Shown: positions 16,006 through 24,942, counted from the first letter of the stretch. The stretch: DNA of 64,000 nucleotides from Wocania_A sp965224845 (GCA_965224845.1 CBDDAJ010000020.1:18596-82595), one strand, 5' to 3'. The notes: generated from the sequence alone by a model not told the origin. Numbers and translations: made by a program.

Positions 16006-17370
16006 ATTTACGCAATACTAGACATAGAAACTACGGGAGGTAAGTATAATGAAGAAGGCATCACAGAAATTGCAATCTATAAATATGATGGTCATCAAGT
16101 TGTCGATCAATTTATAAGTTTGGTAAACCCGGAACGCGAGATACAACCCTTTGTAGTTAATTTAACTGGTATAAACAGTAGTATGCTACGCCATGCACCA
16201 AAATTTTATGAGGTTGCCAAGCGTATTGTAGAAATTACTGAAAACTGTATAGTTGTTGCACACAACGCTCAATTTGATAACAGGATTTTAAAAACCGAGT
16301 TTAAACGGTTAGGTTTTGAGTTTGAACGTAAAACACTCTGTACTGTTGAGCTAGCAAAAGATTTAATTCCGGGGCAGGCATCATATAGTTTAGGTAAATT
16401 AGTCCGTTCACTTGGTATTCCTGTTACCGATAGACATCGTGCCTCAGGTGATGCATTAGCCACGGTGAAATTATTTAAAATGCTGCTCGATAAAGATACC
16501 TCTAAAAACATAATCCAGCAATCGATCCGGTTAAACCCAAAGCATCAATTAGAACCCAGGCATATAGACATTATTGAGCAAATACCTTCAGTAACCGGGG
16601 TTTATTATATTCATAATGCAGATGGTGAAATTATATATATTGGTAAGAGTAACAATATAAAAAAGCGTATCAATCAGCATTTTACAAACACCAGTCAAAA
16701 ATCAAAAAAAATTCAACAACAGGTTAGTACGGTTACTTACGAAGCTACTGGTAGTGAATTGGTAGCACTTTTAAAAGAAAGCGAAGAAATAAAACGTCTT
16801 AAACCTATTTACAATAGAGCATTAAGACGACATATTTTTACACACGCTTTGTATAGTTTTAAAGATGAAAACCATTATATTAATTTAAAAATTGATGTAG
16901 TTGACGGCAGAAAAAAACCTATTACCACCTTTAGCAATAGGCAAAGTGGAAAGAGCTTTATTACTAAAGCTGTTCAAGATTATGGCTTGTGCCAGAAACT
17001 TACAGGACTATACAAAACCAAAACCAGTTGTTTTAATTATGATATTAAAGCCTGTAATGGAGCTTGTATAAATAAGGAACTGCCAGATGTTTATAATCAG
17101 CGTGTTAATGCTATAATTAATAAAAACACCTACAAAAATAAAAACATGGTTATTATTGATAAAGGCAGAGATATCGACGAACGCAGTGCTATACTTATTG
17201 AAAATGGTGTTTTTAAAGGCTTAGGTTATTTTAATTTAAACTACCAAATAAACAATATTGAGGTTTTACAATCTATTATAACACCCATGAAAAATAATAG
17301 AGACACCCAACATATTATACAGAGTTACTTAAGGAAAAATAAACGCTTAAAAATTGTTACTCTTAATTAA
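16006..17370 (+). CDS. DnaQ-like exonuclease fused to a GIY-YIG endonuclease domain (ATT start)
   Basis: A 454-residue two-domain nuclease. The N-terminal DEDDh 3'-5' exonuclease domain has DIE (Asp6, Glu8) in LDIETTGG, AHNAQFD (Asp91) and HRASGDA (His144, Asp149), so all five metal and catalytic residues are present. The GIY-YIG domain starts at GVYYI (198-202), with YIG at 211-213 and Arg221, as in the UvrC N-terminus and Cho. The first ATG-type codon is GTG/ATG-proximal at 16120, but starting there would delete the essential DIE motif. Upstream the frame is open only back to a stop at 16000-16002, and homologues begin with Met-Tyr-Ala-Ile-Leu-Asp; here that Met codon is ATT. The role is probably DNA repair. 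Confidence 0.88.
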   Translation: MYAILDIETTGGKYNEEGITEIAIYKYDGHQVVDQFISLVNPEREIQPFVVNLTGINSSMLRHAPKFYEVAKRIVEITENCIVVAHNAQFDNRILKTEFKRLGFEFERKTLCTVELAKDLIPGQASYSLGKLVRSLGIPVTDRHRASGDALATVKLFKMLLDKDTSKNIIQQSIRLNPKHQLEPRHIDIIEQIPSVTGVYYIHNADGEIIYIGKSNNIKKRINQHFTNTSQKSKKIQQQVSTVTYEATGSELVALLKESEEIKRLKPIYNRALRRHIFTHALYSFKDENHYINLKIDVVDGRKKPITTFSNRQSGKSFITKAVQDYGLCQKLTGLYKTKTSCFNYDIKACNGACINKELPDVYNQRVNAIINKNTYKNKNMVIIDKGRDIDERSAILIENGVFKGLGYFNLNYQINNIEVLQSIITPMKNNRDTQHIIQSYLRKNKRLKIVTLN

Positions 17371-17373
17371 GAT

Positions 17374-19332
17374 ATGAAAAAACATTATTTCTTCTTACTT
17401 TTTGTTACTTCCATTCTATTTTCTTTTTCTCAAACTGATGACAAATTATATAACTATAAGGTTAATCTTAGTGAATTAAAAATGAAAGCTTATGAAAAAG
17501 ATTCGACAGCAAATGCTTTGGTTTTATATGAATATGGAAATAGTTATGTAGAAAAACAAAATTTTAATTTGGTTACAGAAGAAAAGCATAAAGTAAAAAT
17601 ATTAAAAAGAGAAGGGTATAAAAATGCTACAATAACGCTATACCTTTACAATACAAAAAACAGAAGTGAAAAAGTAAAAGATATTGTGGCTACTACCTAT
17701 AATCAATCTAATAATAAGGTAATTAAAACAAGGCTAAGCGATAAGGATATTTTTAGAGAAAAATACGATGACAACCATACTTTAGTCAAATTTACATTGC
17801 CGAATATTAAAGAAGGTTCAATAATAACTTATAGCTATAAATTAATATCGCCTTTTATGTTTAATTACAAAGGTTGGAATTTTCAAAGCGATATTCCAAA
17901 ACTTTATAGCGAATATAGGGCTAGTATCCCGGGTAATTGGGAGTATAATATTAAGCTTGTAGGCACACAAAAACTATTTATTGATGAATCTATAGTTAAA
18001 AAAAACTGTTTATCTGCAAACGGAGGGTATTCGCATTGTTCCTACTCTACTTATGCCATGAAAGATATTCCTGCTTTTGTAAAAGAGGATTATATGACTA
18101 GTAAATATAACTACCTGGCAAGAATTGAATACGAACTAAAAACATTTAAAGGATTTGATGGTAGAATAAATAACTACACAAAAACATGGAAAACAGTAGA
18201 CAGAGAGTTTAAAACTGATAAAGATATTGGTAGACAACTTTCTAAATCTGTTAATTTAGAAGCGTTTGTTAGTGGTGATATAATTAGAGAGACTGACGAT
18301 TATAAAAAAGCAGATGCAATCTATAAATATGTTCAAGAAAACTATACATGGAATGGAACATATAAAATATTTAAGGATGTTTCTGTTAAAGATTTAATTA
18401 AAAACAAATCAGGAAATGTATCATCCATCAACATTTTGTTGCACAACTTATTAAAAGAGGCAAATATTGATACCAAACCTGTTTTAATCTCTACAAGAGA
18501 TAATGGTTTTCCAACAAAAATTTACCCTGTAATAACCGACTTTAATTATTTAATCGTCCAGGTTATTATTAATAATAAAGCATATTTATTAGATGCTACA
18601 GATCGCTATTTAAGTTTTGGTGAGATTCCTTTCAGATGCTTAAACTCCTATGGTAGACTTATGGATTTTAAAAACGGAAGTGAATGGATAGATATTATCC
18701 CTGAAAAATTATCTACAGTTCAATATAGATTACATTTAAATTTAGATGAAGAGGCGAATATTACAGGTGAAATTAGTTCTAAAACTACAGGTTATCACGC
18801 CCTGAATAAAAGAAAAAAATACTATCAAAATAACGAGTCATACATAACACGTTTAGAAAACAAATTTCCTAACACTGAAATAGTAAATCATAAGGTTACT
18901 AATGGCGGGAAAACTAACTCACAATTTGTTGAATCTTACGATATTGAATACCGTTCTGATGAAACCGGAGGCTCTATTTACTTAAACCCCTTTTTTATTA
19001 AATTCTTCTCTGAAAACCCATTTAAACTTCAAGAGCGCACCTACCCTATTGATTTTGGGTATAAAGACTCCTACTTTTATGTGCTAAAACTTAATTTTGG
19101 GGATAAATACACGCTTTTAGAAAAACCTAAAGATCTTAATTTAGTCTTACCCAATAATACTGGAAGTATCATTTTTACTAGTATGGTTAAAAATAATTTT
19201 TTACAGCTTTTATTCAAAATCAATTTTAAAAACTCAATGTACTTGCCAGAGTATTACCCTTATTTAAAAGAGTTTATGGGTAAAATTGTTGATATACAAA
19301 CAAACTCCCTTATACTACTAAAGAAGAAATAA
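17374..19332 (+). CDS. DUF3857/transglutaminase-like exported protein
   Basis: A 652-residue protein with a signal peptide (cleavage after SFSQ near 20). The N-terminal DUF3857 domain covers about residues 50-230, with the typical FTLPNIKEGSIITYSY segment. A transglutaminase-like domain follows at about 300-420 (YKYVQENYTWNGTYK, then YLLDATDRYLSFGEIP). The canonical catalytic Cys is not evident: the region before the His/Asp strand reads NVSSINILLHNLLKEA where active members have a Cys, so it may be inactive. The function is unknown; such proteins are usually periplasmic in Bacteroidota. It starts three bases after the nuclease gene stops. Confidence 0.85.
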   Translation: MKKHYFFLLFVTSILFSFSQTDDKLYNYKVNLSELKMKAYEKDSTANALVLYEYGNSYVEKQNFNLVTEEKHKVKILKREGYKNATITLYLYNTKNRSEKVKDIVATTYNQSNNKVIKTRLSDKDIFREKYDDNHTLVKFTLPNIKEGSIITYSYKLISPFMFNYKGWNFQSDIPKLYSEYRASIPGNWEYNIKLVGTQKLFIDESIVKKNCLSANGGYSHCSYSTYAMKDIPAFVKEDYMTSKYNYLARIEYELKTFKGFDGRINNYTKTWKTVDREFKTDKDIGRQLSKSVNLEAFVSGDIIRETDDYKKADAIYKYVQENYTWNGTYKIFKDVSVKDLIKNKSGNVSSINILLHNLLKEANIDTKPVLISTRDNGFPTKIYPVITDFNYLIVQVIINNKAYLLDATDRYLSFGEIPFRCLNSYGRLMDFKNGSEWIDIIPEKLSTVQYRLHLNLDEEANITGEISSKTTGYHALNKRKKYYQNNESYITRLENKFPNTEIVNHKVTNGGKTNSQFVESYDIEYRSDETGGSIYLNPFFIKFFSENPFKLQERTYPIDFGYKDSYFYVLKLNFGDKYTLLEKPKDLNLVLPNNTGSIIFTSMVKNNFLQLLFKINFKNSMYLPEYYPYLKEFMGKIVDIQTNSLILLKKK

Positions 19333-19357
19333 CAAATCTTTTACTATTTTTGAGTTT

Positions 19358-20233
19358 ATGAGTAGTTATAGAACAAACAAATGGAGATTAAAACTTCAAG
19401 AAATTATTTATGAAGCAGATACTCCTGCAGGTAAGTTGTTTGATGTTGTTTTATTAATAACAATTCTCGCCAGTATAATACTAGTTATGCTAGAAAGTGT
19501 CAATAGCATTGATAAAAACTTTCATGATTTTCTTAATATTTCAGAATGGGTAATTACTATTTTATTTACTATTGAATATATCGCCAGAATTCTTACAGTA
19601 AGAAAGCCTCTAAATTATGTTTTTAGTTTTTACGGCATCATAGATTTACTATCTACCATTCCAAAATACATTTCACTTTTATTTGGTGGAATACATGCAC
19701 TTGCTGCTTTACGAGCTTTACGTTTATTGCGCGTTTTTAGAATATTAAAGCTAGCACGTTATTTAGGAGCTTCAAATACTCTGGTAACTGCTTTAAAAGC
19801 CAGTAAAGCAAAAATATCTGTATTCTTATTTGCAGTAGTTATTGTTGCCATTATATTAGGCACCATAATGTATTTGGTAGAAGGTGAAGAAAATGGTTTT
19901 ACTAACATCCCAAAAAGTGTTTACTGGTGTATAGTAACATTAACGACCGTTGGATTTGGAGATATTGCACCACAAACACCTCTTGGGCAATTTATAGCCT
20001 CCCTTGTTATGATTTTGGGCTATGGTATAATTGCTGTTCCTACAGGTATTGTATCGGCAGAATATACTAATCAGAACAGGTCTGAAAAAGAAAAGGAACC
20101 AAAATACAATTCTGATAATAATAATGCTCCTTTACAACTTAACTCTCAATGCTGTGCAAATTGTTTAAATAAAACCCATCGAGATGATGCAGAGTTTTGC
20201 TTTAAATGTGGATGCGAATTACATCATGACTAA
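19358..20233 (+). CDS. Voltage-gated potassium-channel-like ion transporter with a C-terminal zinc ribbon
   Basis: A 291-residue inner-membrane protein with six transmembrane segments. Segment S4 is Arg-rich (RALRLLRVFRILKLAR, 119-134), and the pore signature TVGFGD is at 197-202, indicating potassium selectivity. After S6 a polar linker leads to Cys residues at 265, 266, 269, 281, 284 and 286 (CCANC and CFKCGC), a probable zinc ribbon. This cytoplasmic tail may sense metal or redox state or mediate assembly. Its stop codon overlaps the miaA start by eight bases, so the two are translationally linked. Confidence 0.9.
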   Translation: MSSYRTNKWRLKLQEIIYEADTPAGKLFDVVLLITILASIILVMLESVNSIDKNFHDFLNISEWVITILFTIEYIARILTVRKPLNYVFSFYGIIDLLSTIPKYISLLFGGIHALAALRALRLLRVFRILKLARYLGASNTLVTALKASKAKISVFLFAVVIVAIILGTIMYLVEGEENGFTNIPKSVYWCIVTLTTVGFGDIAPQTPLGQFIASLVMILGYGIIAVPTGIVSAEYTNQNRSEKEKEPKYNSDNNNAPLQLNSQCCANCLNKTHRDDAEFCFKCGCELHHD

Positions 20234-21128
20234 GTTTTTAATTTCTATTATTGGTCCTACTGCTATAGGAAAAACGGCACTTAGTATTAAACTTGCTCAA
20301 CATTTTAATACTGATATTATTTCGGCAGATTCTAGGCAATTTTTTAAAGAGATGCCCATTGGTACCGCAGCCCCAACTAAAGAAGAGTTGTCTCGGGCTA
20401 AACATCATTTTATTCACCACAAATCTATAGAAAACGATTATAATGTTGGCACTTTTGAAAAAGAGGCCATATCTCTGTTAAATACACTTTTTAAAACTAA
20501 AAACATCGTTATTATGGTGGGTGGTTCTGGACTTTATGTAGATGCCATAACCAAAGGACTTGATTACTTTCCTGATGTAGACAAAAATATCCGGATAAGC
20601 TTAAACAAAAAATATAAAGAACAAGGTCTTTTTACTTTACAAAAACAACTAAAATCACTAGATATTAAAGCTTTTAATACTATTGCTATAGATAATCCGC
20701 ACCGTGTTATTCGTGCTTTAGAAATTTGTATGGGTACCGGTAAACCTTATTCTTCTTTTTTAAACCAGGGCAAAGCGCATAGAAACTTTAAAACAATTAC
20801 AGTTGGCCTTACTGCCAAAAGAGATATTATTTACGATCGTATTAACCAGCGTGTTGATATTATGATGCAACAAGGCTTGCTAAATGAAGTTAAAACGTTA
20901 TTACCTTACCAATCGTTAAATGCATTAAATACGGTTGGCTATAAAGAACTTTTTAATTATTTGAATGGTGAGTGGACTTTAGATTTTGCAATATCAGAAA
21001 TTAAAAAAAATACACGACGATTTGCAAAACGACAATTAACCTGGTTTAAAAAAAACGAAGCCACCCTATGGTTTGATTATAAAACGCCAGTAGAAAAAAT
21101 TATTGAAGATATAGATAACTTATTATAA
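20226..21128 (+). CDS. miaA: tRNA dimethylallyltransferase
   Basis: A 300-residue enzyme that adds a dimethylallyl group to A37 of tRNAs reading UNN codons. The P-loop GPTAIGKT is at 10-17 and DSRQFFKEMPIGTAAP at 35-50, with the DNPHRVIRALEI segment and the NTVGYKEL motif typical of MiaA. The ATG at 20226 is chosen because the strand beginning MTKFLISIIGPT is the natural start; an earlier in-frame ATG at 20184 would lie inside the channel gene. The eight-base overlap with the channel gene suggests coupling. Followed two bases later by a GNAT gene. Confidence 0.96.
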   Translation: MTKFLISIIGPTAIGKTALSIKLAQHFNTDIISADSRQFFKEMPIGTAAPTKEELSRAKHHFIHHKSIENDYNVGTFEKEAISLLNTLFKTKNIVIMVGGSGLYVDAITKGLDYFPDVDKNIRISLNKKYKEQGLFTLQKQLKSLDIKAFNTIAIDNPHRVIRALEICMGTGKPYSSFLNQGKAHRNFKTITVGLTAKRDIIYDRINQRVDIMMQQGLLNEVKTLLPYQSLNALNTVGYKELFNYLNGEWTLDFAISEIKKNTRRFAKRQLTWFKKNEATLWFDYKTPVEKIIEDIDNLL

Positions 21129-21130
21129 CC

Positions 21131-21826
21131 ATGCTAATACCTGAAGATGCTCTAGATAATCCGGTTTGGTTCTCTTTAACAGATATACATTTTAAAGAAG
21201 CCATAGACTATGGCAATGTGAAATTTTTTCAACCTGATTACGGTCCTTTTGGCGCTTTTATTAATAATGCAGATACAAGCATCGCTATAGAAAAACACGC
21301 AACATTAATTAAAGATTTCTTTATTGTTGGTGATAAACCTAAAATGCCACGACATTTTAAAGCGCCTATTGAATATATAGGTTTACAAATGATTATTTAT
21401 AATCAAATAAACTACCCAATAACAGAACCCATTGTTGAACTTACAGAAGCTCACTACGACGATTTAATTAATTTAGTTAAACTTGTATATCCTGAATATT
21501 TTAAACCTCAAACCCATGCTTTAGGTCAATATTTCGGGATTTATAAAGATGGAAAATTAGTGGCTGTAACAGGCGAACGTATGCAAACCAAAAACTTCAT
21601 TGAAATTAGTGCTGTGATCACACATCCAGATTATACTGGCAATGGGTTTGCCAAGCAACTTATTACACATACCGTAAAATGTATTCTAAAAAAGGGGAAG
21701 ATTCCTTTTTTACATGTGGATCAAACTAATTTAGGACCTATTAAATTATACAAAAGATTAGGCTTTATTATAAGAAGAAAATTTAGCTTTTGGAAAATTA
21801 CACGGGCAGAAATCAAGCCCAGGTAA
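21131..21826 (+). CDS. GNAT-family N-acetyltransferase
   Basis: A 231-residue cytoplasmic acetyltransferase. The GNAT fold is in the C-terminal half: ISAVITHPDYTGNGFAKQL is the acetyl-CoA pyrophosphate loop (motif A, here TGNGFAK), followed by FLHVDQTNLGPIKLYKRLGF (motif B). The N-terminal ~100 residues form a distinct domain seen in relatives annotated as FR47-like. The acceptor is unknown. It starts two bases after miaA and ends the plus-strand run, converging on the histidine kinase. Confidence 0.9.
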   Translation: MLIPEDALDNPVWFSLTDIHFKEAIDYGNVKFFQPDYGPFGAFINNADTSIAIEKHATLIKDFFIVGDKPKMPRHFKAPIEYIGLQMIIYNQINYPITEPIVELTEAHYDDLINLVKLVYPEYFKPQTHALGQYFGIYKDGKLVAVTGERMQTKNFIEISAVITHPDYTGNGFAKQLITHTVKCILKKGKIPFLHVDQTNLGPIKLYKRLGFIIRRKFSFWKITRAEIKPR

Positions 21827-21857
21827 ATCAAAACTCACAATAAATTAACGCTGGGTT

Positions 21858-23234
21858 TTAATGATTAAACACTAGTGTAAACATAGTATATTTACCGGGT
21901 TCTGAACTTACTAACAAATTACCACCATGCTTTTTAAGAATGTTTTTTGACAAGCTTAAACCTATACCAGACCCGTTTTTCTTAGTAGTATAAAAAGGTA
22001 TAAAAACCTGATTCATTATCTTCTCCTCTATTCCTTTTCCATTATCATAAACCGTAATTATTGTTTTATCAATTTTTACTTCGCAATTTAATTGAATAAC
22101 AGGGTTTTCAATACCTTTTAAAGCATGAATACTATTATTAATTAAATTAATTAATACTTGTTCAATTAGCTTAGTATCTGCCAAAATTGTCGCATTAGCG
22201 GGAATTTGCAACATGCTTAAATTAATATTAGCCTCATCAATTAATGGTTGCATTAATAACTGAATTGCAGAGAGAAAGCTCTTAACATTAACTTTATGCA
22301 ACTGAGGAACAGGTACATTAGATATGGTTCTATAATCTTTAACAAAAGCTAATAAGCCTTCCGAACGCTTTTTAATGGTAGCGGCTGCCATATTGATATC
22401 TAATATATCATCCTTATCTAATTTATCAATACTAATAAGCTTTCCCTCTTCATCTTCGGTAATAGATTTCATTGTAGAAGCTAAGGAGCTAACCGGAGTA
22501 AAAGAGTTAAGCATCTCATGAGCCAAAATTCTTATAACGTTATGCCAGGCTTCTATTTCTTTTTGTTCAATTTCCGATCGTATATCCTGAAAAGTTATAA
22601 TCAAGTAAGGCTCATTAAGCAATTGTATTTCGATTACTTCCAGAGACAATTGTTTTCTTTCTGTTTCATCTCCAAAATCTACTAAAACTTTTCCTCCATT
22701 GGCAATACTTTTAATTTTTACAACCAGCCACGGAACCTGATTGGCTAACCGATGCCAATATTTGTGCTTTGGCAATTTAAGAATGTCACTGGCAGCCCTG
22801 TTTAAAAATAAAATCTCTTCGCTGGATTGTTCGTTAGATAAATCTGCCTTCTTAATAGAAACTATACCTAAATTAACATGCTCAATAATATATTTAAAAT
22901 ACTTATACTGAGCCTCCTTTTCTATTTTATTCCTTTTAAAAATTTTAATTATCAAATTAAAATCATCAAAAACTTTTGCAAAAGAGTCTCCTTTTTTGGA
23001 AGGTGAAAAATATACCGAATAATCTTCATTCTTTAAGGCTTCTAAGAATTTTACAAGAGAATAGTTTGTATTATTTACATACCTAATTAAAAAAACAACT
23101 TGCAAAGCTATTAATAAACCTACACCAATGGTACTAAACCAAAGCGATTTAATAAAAAAAAATGAAAACAGAACACATAGAAATAAAATTATTAAAATGC
23201 GTATTACAACTTGTAGTGTAAATCTTTTAATCAA
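21858..23234 (-). CDS. Sensor histidine kinase of the NtrY type
   Basis: A 458-residue membrane kinase with two N-terminal transmembrane helices (about 7-28 and 33-51). No periplasmic sensor domain fits between them, so the signal is probably intramembrane or cytosolic. A PAS-like region covers about 110-220. The phosphoacceptor is His239 in ILAHEMLNSFTPVSSL. The ATP-binding domain shows an N-box (INLINNSIHAL), VYDNGKGI and GSGIGLSL. Its gene lies ten bases downstream of the sigma-54 response regulator on the same strand, so the pair forms a two-component system. Confidence 0.93.
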   Translation of the reverse strand: MIKRFTLQVVIRILIILFLCVLFSFFFIKSLWFSTIGVGLLIALQVVFLIRYVNNTNYSLVKFLEALKNEDYSVYFSPSKKGDSFAKVFDDFNLIIKIFKRNKIEKEAQYKYFKYIIEHVNLGIVSIKKADLSNEQSSEEILFLNRAASDILKLPKHKYWHRLANQVPWLVVKIKSIANGGKVLVDFGDETERKQLSLEVIEIQLLNEPYLIITFQDIRSEIEQKEIEAWHNVIRILAHEMLNSFTPVSSLASTMKSITEDEEGKLISIDKLDKDDILDINMAAATIKKRSEGLLAFVKDYRTISNVPVPQLHKVNVKSFLSAIQLLMQPLIDEANINLSMLQIPANATILADTKLIEQVLINLINNSIHALKGIENPVIQLNCEVKIDKTIITVYDNGKGIEEKIMNQVFIPFYTTKKNGSGIGLSLSKNILKKHGGNLLVSSEPGKYTMFTLVFNH

Positions 23235-23244
23235 ATTAAGCGTA

Positions 23245-24627
23245 TTATAAATTAAACTTTTCTAGCCTTCTGTAGAGTGCTGCTCTGGTTAGCCCTAATT
23301 CTTTTGCTGCTTTAGATATATTTCCATCATACTTTTCAATGGCTTTTTTAACCAATAGCTTTTCTATTTCTTGTAAATTTAAATTGCCGTAGTCCCCAAT
23401 GTTTGCAGTGTTGCCTGTGTCAATAGTCGAAAGATTAAAATCTGAAGGTTTAATAACATTATCATCACACATAATAACACCCCGTTCAATAGTATGCTGA
23501 ATTTCTCTAATATTTCCCGGCCAATGGTGTGTTTTCAAAATATTTAATGCTTCATCTGTAATCGTTAAATGTGATTTTTGATATTTTTCCTTAAACATAT
23601 TTAAATAATGTGTAACAAAATCTGAAATATCATCTGATCGTTCTCTTAATGGCGGAATTACAATCTCTACAGTATTAATTCTAAATAATAAATCTTGCCT
23701 AAACTTTCCTTCCGAAACCCATTGCTTAAGTGGTGCATTTGTGGCAAACAGTAATCTTGCATTAAAAGGTCTTTCAATACCTTCCCCTAATCTTGACACC
23801 TTTTTATCTTGCAAAACGGTTAATAGTTTAGATTGCAAATTATAAGGAAGGTTACCGATTTCATCTAAAAAAAGAGTACCGTTTTCGGCCATTTCAAAAC
23901 GCCCGGGCTTATCTTCAAAAGCATCAGTAAAAGCTCCTTTTTTATGCCCAAAAAGCTCGCTCTCAAAAAGAGATTCAGATAATGCTCCTAAATCTACATG
24001 AATAAACGGAGCATTTTTATTTGACGACCTTTTATGAATTTCTCTTGCAATATGTTGTTTACCAGTTCCGTTTTCTCCTAAAATTAAAATATTTGCATCA
24101 GTATTACTAACCTTTTTAACAACATCCATAACTTTAGCCATGGCTCGAGATCTGCCAATTACTGGTCCAAATCTTATATCATCATTCTTTAACAAAGCTT
24201 TATTGGTATGCTTTAAAATAGATACTTGTTTGTTAGATTTACTTAATTCTAACCCTGCATGTACTGTGGCTAAAAACTTCTCATTGCTCCAGGGTTTTAA
24301 TATAAAATCGAAAGCGCCATTTTTTATGGCATCAACAGCCAATTCTACTTCGCCATAAGCTGTCATTAGTATAACCACCATTTTGGGCTTTACATTTAAA
24401 ATATGTTTTAGCCAATACATCCCTTCCTTGCCATCATTAAAACCAATTCTATAATTCATATCCAACACAATCATATCTATGTGCTCTGTTGAAATAAGCT
24501 GATTAATTTCTTTTGGACTGTCTCTGGTAATTATATTAGTGTAGTACTTTTTAAGCAATAATTTTGCAGAAAGCAAAACATCTTCATCATCATCAATAAT
24601 TAAAATTGTAGCTGGATCTTTTATCAT
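23245..24627 (-). CDS. Sigma-54-dependent response regulator (NtrC family)
   Basis: A 460-residue regulator with all three NtrC-family domains. In the receiver, Asp56 in IVLDMNYR accepts the phosphate, with acidic pocket DDDED near 12-16. In the AAA+ domain, Walker A GENGTGKQ is at 184-191, the sigma-54 contacting loop GAFTDA at 231-236, and Walker B TLFLDE at 251-256. The C-terminal Fis-type helix-turn-helix is ISKAAKELGLTRAALYRRL at about 436-454. It should activate the adaptor/ABC operon divergently transcribed from it. Two tandem dyads lie 41-78 bases upstream of its ATG, so autoregulation is also possible. Confidence 0.96.
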   Translation of the reverse strand: MIKDPATILIIDDDEDVLLSAKLLLKKYYTNIITRDSPKEINQLISTEHIDMIVLDMNYRIGFNDGKEGMYWLKHILNVKPKMVVILMTAYGEVELAVDAIKNGAFDFILKPWSNEKFLATVHAGLELSKSNKQVSILKHTNKALLKNDDIRFGPVIGRSRAMAKVMDVVKKVSNTDANILILGENGTGKQHIAREIHKRSSNKNAPFIHVDLGALSESLFESELFGHKKGAFTDAFEDKPGRFEMAENGTLFLDEIGNLPYNLQSKLLTVLQDKKVSRLGEGIERPFNARLLFATNAPLKQWVSEGKFRQDLLFRINTVEIVIPPLRERSDDISDFVTHYLNMFKEKYQKSHLTITDEALNILKTHHWPGNIREIQHTIERGVIMCDDNVIKPSDFNLSTIDTGNTANIGDYGNLNLQEIEKLLVKKAIEKYDGNISKAAKELGLTRAALYRRLEKFNL

Positions 24628-24667
24628 TTATAGCATCCTAAAATTAAGTTTTGCCTAATGTACAAAA

Positions 24668-24683
24668 TGTTCAATAACGAACA
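24668..24683. promoter_or_regulatory. Putative activator site (UAS) 1, TGTTC-N6-GAACA
   Basis: TGTTC-aataac-GAACA is a perfect 5-bp dyad with a six-base spacer. It is the first of two copies whose centres are 22 bp apart, about two helical turns, in the gap between the NtrC-type regulator and the ABC operon. Its position about 85 bp upstream of a sigma-54 promoter is typical of enhancer-binding protein sites. Confidence 0.75.
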
Positions 24684-24689
24684 ATGAAT

Positions 24690-24705
24690 TGTTCGATAAT
24701 GAACA
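24690..24705. promoter_or_regulatory. Putative activator site (UAS) 2, TGTTC-N6-GAACA
   Basis: TGTTC-gataat-GAACA has the same half-sites and spacer length as site 1, and four of six spacer bases match as well. The tandem pair fits binding by two dimers of the neighbouring Fis-HTH regulator, which oligomerise to activate sigma-54 RNA polymerase. Its binding has not been shown. Confidence 0.75.
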
Positions 24706-24769
24706 CTTTTAAAAAAAGCTTAAAACCATAAAACACTGACTAACAATACATTACAATATTTAAAATATT

Positions 24770-24785
24770 TGGCACTAGCATTGCG
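24770..24785 (+). promoter_or_regulatory. Sigma-54 (-24/-12) promoter of the adaptor/ABC operon
   Basis: TGGCAC-tagca-TTGC matches the sigma-54 consensus TGGCAC-N5-TTGC exactly. GG (24771-24772) and GC (24783-24784) are separated by the required ten bases. Transcription should start about 12 bases downstream of the GC, leaving a leader near 145 bases before the adaptor ATG at 24943. The two upstream dyads and the adjacent NtrC-family gene support the assignment strongly. Confidence 0.9.
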
Positions 24786-24865
24786 TATTTCAGTTCAAAA
24801 TTCATCAATCAAAAAACGATCAGTAGGAATAATCAAAATCAATCAATCTAAAACCCAATAATAAC

Positions 24866-24931
24866 ATGATAGTATTAATTATAGAAATAACAGCTTTTAT
24901 TACAGACCTCGTTTTATCAATCATCTTTTAA
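24866..24931 (+). CDS. Possible 21-residue hydrophobic leader peptide
   Basis: A short frame in the transcribed leader downstream of the sigma-54 promoter starts at ATG 24866 and stops at 24929-24931. The 21-residue product is very hydrophobic (MIVLIIEI, then TAFITDLVLSIIF), with only Glu and Asp as charged residues, so it could be a single-pass membrane microprotein or a leader that affects translation of the adaptor gene 11 bases downstream. No homologue is known to me, and expression is not shown; AT-rich leaders yield such frames by chance. Confidence 0.35.
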   Translation: MIVLIIEITAFITDLVLSIIF

Positions 24932-24942
24932 ATGTAATAGTT

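Noticed and set aside
16120..16122. Start of the nuclease gene at the internal Met codon (16120)
   Set aside because: It would remove the DIE metal-binding motif of the exonuclease domain, which is encoded in frame upstream.
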